Source of the DNA: Aurantiacibacter xanthus
Lineage (GTDB): Bacteria > Pseudomonadota > Alphaproteobacteria > Sphingomonadales > Sphingomonadaceae
Assembly: GCF_003584015.1 (NCBI RefSeq)
Contig: NZ_QXFM01000069.1
Location: forward strand, 1-39,137
Length of the DNA: 39,137 bases
Reading direction: 5' to 3'
The notes below the pieces were generated by a model that was not told the DNA's origin, searched no databases, and saw only the letters and a list, made by a program, of their open reading frames with translations. Made by a program: the position numbers and the translations under genes. Of the stretch, positions 31,978 through 39,137 are shown one piece after another (positions within the stretch are counted from its first letter, which is position 1; each line of letters begins with the position of its first letter).

Positions 31978-33000
31978 TCAGTTGGAATTGGCGGCGTTGC
32001 CGTAGGTGGCGTTGGCGAACTGGCGGCCTGAGCCGGTCGCCGAATAACCATCGTAGATCGCGCGTGCGATCGAGGCGATGCGCTGCTCGCGGTTGCCGCG
32101 CGAGCCTTGGCCCGTGACATAGATCGCCACCACATAGGAACGGCCATCGGGCGCGGTGATGATGCCGATGTCGCTCGACGTGTTGTTGAGCGAGCCGGTC
32201 TTGTGCGCCACGCTGACATCGCCCGGCATCTGTCCGCGAATACGGCGTGCCCCGGTGCGGCAGCGCGCCATCGCATCGAGAATCACCGAGCGGCTTTCCG
32301 CCGACAGCCACTGGCCCTGATAAAGCCCGGTGAGCAGCGCCACCATGGTTTGCGGGGTCGCGCTGTCGCGCAGATCGATATGCTGGGCGGGGTCGAACTC
32401 GCCATCGTCACGCACCAGCGTGGCGATATCGCGGGTCAGTTGGAAGCCTTCCAGCCCGGCGCGGCGCATCCAGTCGTTCACCGCCTGCGGCCCGCCGACG
32501 GCTGCCAGCAAGGCATCGGTGGCCGGGTTCGAACTGCGCGTGATCATCAGGTCGATCAACTGCGCCGCCGACATATACTCGCCCTTGCGCACCGGGGCGG
32601 TGGCGGTCGAGAACGGGGTCGAACGGACCGACCACAGCAGCGGGAATTCGCTGCTGAGGCTCCACTTGCCCTGTTCCACGCCCTCCATATAGGTCGCGGC
32701 AATGGCGATCTTGCTGGTGCTGGCCATCGGAAAGCGCTGGTCACCCAGCACCGAAATCTCGCGTCCGGTCGAAAGATCTATCGCCGCCACGCCGATTCGG
32801 CCCGAACTGCCATCGGCCAGCTGCGCGATCTGGCGCGCCAGCGGGTCGGCATAGTCGGGGTTGAATTCGCGCGGAGCGCGCAGATCGGTGCCGAAAGCAC
32901 TGTCGAACGCGTTCTCGAAATCGTTGGCCTGCACCGATGACAGCGGGGCAATGGCGAGCGAGGCGATGGCTGCGAGCCGGGCAATCAGGTTTCTGGTCAT
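31978..33000 (-). CDS. Class A beta-lactamase-like serine hydrolase, atypical active site
   Basis: The 340-residue secreted protein has a signal peptide (MTRNLIARLAAIASLAIAPL, cleavage near VQA). It has the serine acylation motif S94-T-S-K97 and the third motif K267-T-G. The second motif is SSN (156-158) instead of SDN. In the omega-loop region (about 192-212), the usual E166-x-x-L-N pattern is replaced by VRDDGEFDPAQHIDLRDS, so the deacylating glutamate is not in its normal frame. It therefore may be a weak beta-lactamase, a penicillin-binding enzyme or another esterase. ATG 33000 starts the signal peptide. No AmpR-like regulator is near. Confidence 0.85.
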   Translation of the reverse strand: MTRNLIARLAAIASLAIAPLSSVQANDFENAFDSAFGTDLRAPREFNPDYADPLARQIAQLADGSSGRIGVAAIDLSTGREISVLGDQRFPMASTSKIAIAATYMEGVEQGKWSLSSEFPLLWSVRSTPFSTATAPVRKGEYMSAAQLIDLMITRSSNPATDALLAAVGGPQAVNDWMRRAGLEGFQLTRDIATLVRDDGEFDPAQHIDLRDSATPQTMVALLTGLYQGQWLSAESRSVILDAMARCRTGARRIRGQMPGDVSVAHKTGSLNNTSSDIGIITAPDGRSYVVAIYVTGQGSRGNREQRIASIARAIYDGYSATGSGRQFANATYGNAANSN

Positions 33001-33148
33001 ATAGGGAGTTTCCACGGTTCGCCTTGTTGATAGCTTAACAAGGACACGCGCAAATCCCACGGTACGACGAATCGAGCCTAATTTTCGCTGGAATGTTGGG
33101 AACTCCGCGAATGGGCCGACAAATGTTGGTCTGCCAGCCCGTGCGATG

Positions 33149-33556
33149 TCATGCCCGTTCAATCGCTTTGGCAACGTTTTCCAGCGGTTCGGTGGCGATG
33201 GCTTTGCCGATCTCGCCAATCAGACAGGCCTCCAGTTCCTTGTGATAATGGCGCCGCATCTCGCCCAGCGACTTGGGATCGGCGATCACGATAAGCTCGC
33301 CGAGTTCATCTGCCAGCGCCTTGGCGTTAAGCCATTCGGCGGCCGCCGCAGCATGGGCAAGCTCTTCCAGATCGCTGTTGCCGGTGCGGCGCCCCATATC
33401 GTCCTGATCGCGCACCCCGGCGCTGTAGTTCGTCGTTTCGAGGCTGGGCGTGGCCACCACGCTCAGTTTCGGCTCGAACGGCTGGCCATCGTTGCGCGCG
33501 AGCAGAAAGTTCTCGCCATCGACGAGCGCGACATGGGCCTTGTGCGGACACTTCAT
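33149..33556 (-). CDS. Host_attach-family protein (eRF1-like fold, function unknown)
   Basis: The 135-residue protein matches the family named after a plant-attachment protein of Agrobacterium: ALVDGENFLLARNDGQPFEPKLSVVATPS at the N-terminus, then LEELAHAAAAAEWLNAKALADELGELIVIADPKSLGEMRRHYHKELEACLIGEIGKAI. The family fold is related to archaeal/eukaryotic release factor eRF1, and its function in free-living bacteria is not established. A GGAGAG site about 9 bases before ATG 33556 supports the start. Same direction as the serine hydrolase gene but 148 bases from it. Confidence 0.88.
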   Translation of the reverse strand: MKCPHKAHVALVDGENFLLARNDGQPFEPKLSVVATPSLETTNYSAGVRDQDDMGRRTGNSDLEELAHAAAAAEWLNAKALADELGELIVIADPKSLGEMRRHYHKELEACLIGEIGKAIATEPLENVAKAIERA

Positions 33557-33650
33557 AATCGGGGTCTCTCCTTCGGTCTGCTTTCCCGTAATGAACGGTC
33601 GGCAGGCCGAAGGGGTCCGAGAATTTCCGCTTTATGCGGTGGTCTGCCCG

Positions 33651-34442
33651 CTATGCGGGTTTGCGCAGACGCCAGGCGAACTGGTCGGTGCTGCCGCGGA
33701 TCGCATCGTCGAAGACGTTGGCCTCGTGCGGATCGCCGGGCTGGGCATAGAGGTCGCTTTCCTCTTCCAGCACGAAGCCGGCGTCCGTGAGCGCCTTCTT
33801 TGCCAGTTCGGGGTCCATCCGGTGCAGCTTGCCCGCCGCATCAAGGCCGCCGCCCGCATTGGCGACATGGTCGACGACCACCAGCGTGCCGCCGGGTTTC
33901 AGCGAGGCATAAAGGTTGGCAATCGCCTTTTGCGCGGTGCCCTCGGGCATTTCGGGAATGAACAGGTCGTGCAGGTTCATCACCGTGATGATCGTGTCGA
34001 GCGGTTCGGGCCAGCCCGGCTCGGCAATCGGGCCGCGCACCGGGAACACGCGCACCGGCTCACCCTGATCGTTGGTGTATGGCGCGATCGCCGCGTCCTG
34101 CTCTTCGGCATATTCGGGGCGGAACGAAATGAACTCGGTCGGCTGGAAGGCATAGACCTTGCCATCGGCCCCCACGGCCGTGGCGAGCAGGCGGGTCACA
34201 TAGCCGCCGCCCATGATGTAGTCGCCGACCACATCGCCCTTCTTGACCTGGGCGAAGGCGAGCAGTTCGCCGGGCTTGCGCTTGGCGTCATACTGCTGAT
34301 CGTCGCTGCGCGAGATGTCGGTGATGGCCTGCATGTACTGGCGGGCCGGGTCCTGCGTCTCGGTGGCGGCGGGCTCGTCTGTTCCGCTGCCGCAGGAGGC
34401 CAGAGCCGTGGCGGCAAGCGCCGCGAACAGAAGTCTGCGCAT
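33651..34442 (-). CDS. Lipoprotein with class I methyltransferase fold
   Basis: The 263-residue protein has a lipoprotein signal peptide (MRRLLFAALAATALASC, lipobox LASC) and then a Rossmann methyltransferase-like domain: GDVVGDYIMGGGYVTRLLATAVG (motif I region, about 71-93), VYAFQPTEF, DTIITVMNLHDLFIPEM and LYASLKPGGTLVVVDHVAN (about 180-198). It resembles the COG4798 group of predicted exported methyltransferases. SAM is a cytoplasmic cofactor, so a lipid-anchored exported form is puzzling and it may do something else. Its DYIMGGGYVTR loop differs from the usual GxGxG. Promoter is probably in the 68-base gap after the APC permease stop. Confidence 0.86.
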   Translation of the reverse strand: MRRLLFAALAATALASCGSGTDEPAATETQDPARQYMQAITDISRSDDQQYDAKRKPGELLAFAQVKKGDVVGDYIMGGGYVTRLLATAVGADGKVYAFQPTEFISFRPEYAEEQDAAIAPYTNDQGEPVRVFPVRGPIAEPGWPEPLDTIITVMNLHDLFIPEMPEGTAQKAIANLYASLKPGGTLVVVDHVANAGGGLDAAGKLHRMDPELAKKALTDAGFVLEEESDLYAQPGDPHEANVFDDAIRGSTDQFAWRLRKPA

Positions 34443-34510
34443 AGTCTATCCCCTCTCGTTGTTGTCGGAACGGAGGCTAACCCGAATCGGGCCAAGCGCA
34501 AAGCGCCCTC

Positions 34511-35791
34511 TCAGGCACGGCGGCGCGCGAGGAGGTAGAGCAATGTGCCGACCGCCAGAACCCCAAGCGTCGGCAAGGCGGAGGACAGCGGCACCTGCGC
34601 CAGCAGCCACAGGTTGAACACCAGCGCGAACAGCACCAGGGCAGACCACAGGATCAGCATCGGCCCTTGCGGGCGGTCTTCCCCCGCGCGCCACAGCATT
34701 GGCAGCGCCAGCACGGTGAGGAGGATCACCAGCGTCTCCAGCGCCACCATATAGGTGGCCAGCGTGGCGAAGGTTCCGCTCAGCGCCAGCGCGAGGACGA
34801 TCATGGCATAACAGAGAATGGCCGGGGTCGGCGTGCCGAAGCGCGGCGAGATCCGCGCCAGCAGCGCCGGGAGCAGGCCGCGCGAGGCCATGCCGTAGAT
34901 CAGGCGCGGCATCGAGACGAAGTAGCTCAGTTGGTTGGCGCCGGTGGAGAAGATCGCCGCCACCGAGATCAGCGCCACGCCGAGCGGGCCGAACACCGCC
35001 TCCCCCGCCGAGGCGAGCGGGCGGTCGGCATTCACCGCTTGCGGGTCGATGGCGATATAGGCCCACTGCACGAAGGCGTAGAGCACCGCGATCAGCGCCA
35101 GGTTCACGAAAATCGAGCGATAGACGGTGCGCCGCGCCTCGCGCACTTCGCCCGCAACCACGGTGGAGAGCGCGCCGCCCGAATAGGCATAGGCGAGCAG
35201 CAGCGCGATCGATTCGACCTCGCCGAATTCGGGCAGGGCAAAGCCGGTCGGCACGCCGTTGGCGAGCAGCCCCGCGCCGCAGATCAGCAGGATCGGCCCG
35301 AGCTTGAGCAGCGTTCCCAGCCACAGCGCGCGGATCGAGTTGCGCGTGCCCGCGGCGGCAAGCCCGGTGAACAGCGCGATCAGCGCCGCGATGGTGGCGA
35401 GCCGGATGGCGGGATCGTCGAACAGCGGGAACAGCGCGGCGAGATAGCTCACCAGCACGTGGAAGTTGGCAGCGCGTGCGGCAAGGTTCTGGCCGAGCAG
35501 GAACCACCCTGCCTGAAATCCTGCGAAAGGCCCGAAGGCATGTTCGACATAGAGCTGCGGCCCGCCCGATTGCTCGTGCATCGTGCTGAGCCGGGCGTAG
35601 ACCAGCGACGGCCCGGCCACGAGCAGCGCATAGGCCAGCACCACCAGCGGAGCATAGCCGCCCGCTCCGGCATAGAGCAGCGCGGGCAGGGCAAAGATGC
35701 CCGAGCCGATCACTCCGTTGAGGTTGATCAGCACCGCGCCGGCAAGGCCGATGGCGCGTGGCGGCTGGTTATGAGTGGAGGCCCCGTTCAT
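34511..35791 (-). CDS. APC-family amino acid permease
   Basis: A 426-residue integral membrane protein with about twelve helices. The first helix carries the broken-helix substrate site LINLNGVIGSGIFALPALLY, typical of amino-acid/polyamine/organocation transporters, followed by YARLSTMHEQSGGPQLYVEHAFG and AYSGGALSTVVAGEVREARR. The exact substrate is unknown. It ends 68 bases before the lipoprotein methyltransferase gene on the same strand. Its 5' side faces the groEL 3' end; the groEL terminator lies between. Confidence 0.92.
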   Translation of the reverse strand: MNGASTHNQPPRAIGLAGAVLINLNGVIGSGIFALPALLYAGAGGYAPLVVLAYALLVAGPSLVYARLSTMHEQSGGPQLYVEHAFGPFAGFQAGWFLLGQNLAARAANFHVLVSYLAALFPLFDDPAIRLATIAALIALFTGLAAAGTRNSIRALWLGTLLKLGPILLICGAGLLANGVPTGFALPEFGEVESIALLLAYAYSGGALSTVVAGEVREARRTVYRSIFVNLALIAVLYAFVQWAYIAIDPQAVNADRPLASAGEAVFGPLGVALISVAAIFSTGANQLSYFVSMPRLIYGMASRGLLPALLARISPRFGTPTPAILCYAMIVLALALSGTFATLATYMVALETLVILLTVLALPMLWRAGEDRPQGPMLILWSALVLFALVFNLWLLAQVPLSSALPTLGVLAVGTLLYLLARRRA

Positions 35792-35828
35792 GGCGCGAAG
35801 CTATCGCAAGCCTCGCAGACCGCCAAGC

Positions 35829-35864
35829 AAAAGGGCCCGGCGGATCGCTCCGCCGGGCCCCTTC
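35829..35864 (-). terminator. Rho-independent terminator of groESL
   Basis: A GGGCCCGGCGGA/TCCGCCGGGCCC stem with a 4-base loop lies 30 bases after the groEL stop. On the minus strand it is followed by TTTT. Confidence 0.85.
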
Positions 35865-35892
35865 GTGTCTGTGTTCGGACAGATGGCAGGGC

Positions 35893-37882
<1,990 letters not shown>

Positions 37883-37917
37883 GTGTGTGACCTTTCCCAA
37901 AAGGTTGGATGTGTCGA

Positions 37918-37944
37918 TTGGCACTCTCCTCGCGAGAGTGCCAG
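37918..37944 (-). promoter_or_regulatory. CIRCE element (HrcA operator) before groES
   Basis: TTGGCACTC-N9-GAGTGCCAG is close to the CIRCE consensus TTAGCACTC-N9-GAGTGCTAA, with intact inner CACTC/GAGTG. It lies 36 bases before the groES start, the normal position for binding of the HrcA repressor. hrcA is not in the window. Confidence 0.88.
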
Positions 37945-37951
37945 CGGCGCG

Positions 37952-37980
37952 GATATGGTTGGCGGCGGGCGGGCCGTCAA
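37952..37980 (-). promoter_or_regulatory. groESL promoter, RpoD/RpoH-like
   Basis: Reading the minus strand, TTGACG (37980-37975) and CATATC (37957-37952) are separated by exactly 17 bases, and CIRCE starts 7 bases after the -10. The pair fits both the housekeeping sigma factor and the alphaproteobacterial heat-shock consensus (CTTG...CCATAT), which would add sigma-32 control to HrcA repression. Confidence 0.6.
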
Positions 37981-38008
37981 CACCTTGGGTCGGGAAATTT
38001 TTTGCCCG

Positions 38009-38033
38009 ATCAGGCTGGCGATCAGGCTGGCGG
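38009..38033. repeat. 12-base direct repeat before the groESL promoter
   Basis: GATCAGGCTGGC occurs twice in tandem, followed by GGTCAG, directly after the MATE gene stop. It is probably a small duplication. Confidence 0.5.
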
Positions 38034-39137
38034 TCAGATAGCGGGCGGCGCGTAGGTCACCAGCCCGAGCGCCGCGCGCCGGTGCCAGCGCCATACCAGC
38101 AGCACTGCCGCCACGCTCAGCCCGAGCGCGAGCCCGTACCACACGCCTTCGCCCTCCAGCCCGAGCATGAAGGCCATGCCCATCGCCAGCCCGAAGCCGG
38201 GCACCCAGTAGGAGAAGATCGCGATCCACATCGGCATCCGGGTATCCTTCAGCCCGCGCAGGGCTCCGGCGGCGACCGCCTGCAACCCGTCGGACAGCTG
38301 GAACGCCGAGGCGACGACGAGGAAAATGCTCGCCTGCGCCACCAGTGCGGCATTCTCGGGCGACCCGGTGTCGATATAGATGCGCAGCAACAGCTCTGGC
38401 GCGCCGATCAGCAGCAGCGCTGAGGGTATGGCGAAGGCGAGGCACATGCCAATCGCGGTCCAGCCCGCGCGCGCGACGCCCAGCGCATCGCGCGCGCCGT
38501 GGAAGTAGCCGACCCGGATGGTCGCCGCCTGACCGATGCCGAACGGCACCTGAAAGGCGATGGCGGCGATTTGCAGCGCAAGCGCGTGGGCCGCCAGCTG
38601 CGCCGCGCCGAACAGGCCGACCAGGAAAGCCGCCGCGCCAAAAATGCCGCTTTCGGCCATGATCGTCAGCATGATCGGCGCGCCGATCCGCACCAGCTCG
38701 CCCAGCCGTTTCCAGTCCGCCCGCCAGAAGAAGCCGAACACGTGATAGCGCGCCAGCCGCGGATCGCGGGCGATGGCGATCACATAGGCGAGGAAGGTCA
38801 GGCAGGTGGTGAGCAGGGTGGCGATGGCCGCACCCTGAAGGCCAAGCTCGGGTGCGCCCCAGTTGCCGAAGATGAAGGCATAGTTGGCCGCGGCATTGAT
38901 GAAGATGCCGAGCCCGGTAATCGCGGTCGCAAAGAACGGACGGCCAAGCGTCGCCACGAAATTGCGCAGCACGCTGCCTGCCACCGCCGGAATCAGCGAA
39001 AACAGCAGCACGTTCATGTAGCTGCCCGCCAGTGCGGCGATCTGCGGTTCCTGCCCGGTCAGCAGCATGAACGGCTCGGCAAAGGCGCACAGCAGGCTGG
39101 CCACCGCGCCCGAAGCCAGCGCCAGCCACAGCGCCAT
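38034..39137 (-). CDS. MATE-family efflux transporter, 5' end beyond the window
   Basis: The visible 367 residues lack the N-terminal part (families are about 450 residues), since the frame continues past the window edge. Eight to nine membrane helices remain, with MATE-typical stretches [56 protein letters not shown] and [20 protein letters not shown], then [25 protein letters not shown]. NorM-like MATE proteins export drugs and cationic compounds using sodium or protons. The apparent ATG at 39137 is internal. It is upstream of groES on the same strand but groESL has its own promoter. Confidence 0.92.
   Translation of the reverse strand: MALWLALASGAVASLLCAFAEPFMLLTGQEPQIAALAGSYMNVLLFSLIPAVAGSVLRNFVATLGRPFFATAITGLGIFINAAANYAFIFGNWGAPELGLQGAAIATLLTTCLTFLAYVIAIARDPRLARYHVFGFFWRADWKRLGELVRIGAPIMLTIMAESGIFGAAAFLVGLFGAAQLAAHALALQIAAIAFQVPFGIGQAATIRVGYFHGARDALGVARAGWTAIGMCLAFAIPSALLLIGAPELLLRIYIDTGSPENAALVAQASIFLVVASAFQLSDGLQAVAAGALRGLKDTRMPMWIAIFSYWVPGFGLAMGMAFMLGLEGEGVWYGLALGLSVAAVLLVWRWHRRAALGLVTYAPPAI

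Overview
The window looks like chromosome from a GC-rich alphaproteobacterium of the order Sphingomonadales, probably an Erythrobacter/Porphyrobacter-like lineage. The evidence is a CtrA response regulator with its own CtrA-box/GANTC-type upstream region, the run prfA-prmC-DUF4167-lnt-metK, a CIRCE-controlled groESL operon, and several sphingomonad-style intergenic palindromes. This placement is inferred from gene content; no 16S rRNA or tRNA gene was seen in the window.

Left edge (1-1020): the end of an IS3-family insertion sequence (orfA complete, orfB running off the window) sits in the 3' part of a tyrosine-recombinase (integrase) gene. This is the scarred border of an older integrated element next to trmB. 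Then follow trmB, a YbdG-type MscS channel, ctrA, a repeat-rich spacer, a small lipoprotein gene, a parDE toxin-antitoxin pair and a short secreted acidic/proline-rich protein.

Central housekeeping block (6125-22008): lptB and rpoN; a small membrane protein and a BON-MscS fusion; ppa; hisS with an unusual low-GC C-terminal third; prfA, prmC, DUF4167, lnt, metK and a DUF418 membrane protein, mostly closely spaced on the + strand. Facing them are an MFS transporter and a scoA-scoB-GST operon. Three palindromic repeat elements lie between neighbouring co-directional genes (lptB/rpoN, hisS/prfA, prfA/prmC), and one of them runs into the ribosome binding site of prmC.

Right part (23399-39137): a spacer with several hairpins and a strong terminator (candidate small RNA or attenuator) precedes a two-ring CDC48/p97-like AAA ATPase. 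A compositionally foreign islet then carries a TIR-domain gene that lacks a normal start codon for its complete domain. After it come a third MscS homologue, polA, a tiny lipoprotein with 11-residue repeats, a class A beta-lactamase-like serine hydrolase with altered active-site motifs, a Host_attach-family protein, a lipoprotein-type methyltransferase, an APC permease, groEL/groES with CIRCE and a heat-shock-type promoter, and a MATE transporter cut by the window edge.

Most of the window is ordinary core genome. The stretches most worth a second look are the TIR islet, the RNA-like spacer before the CDC48 gene, the hisS mosaic and the beta-lactamase-like protein. I see no CRISPR array and no clearly multi-gene defence system.
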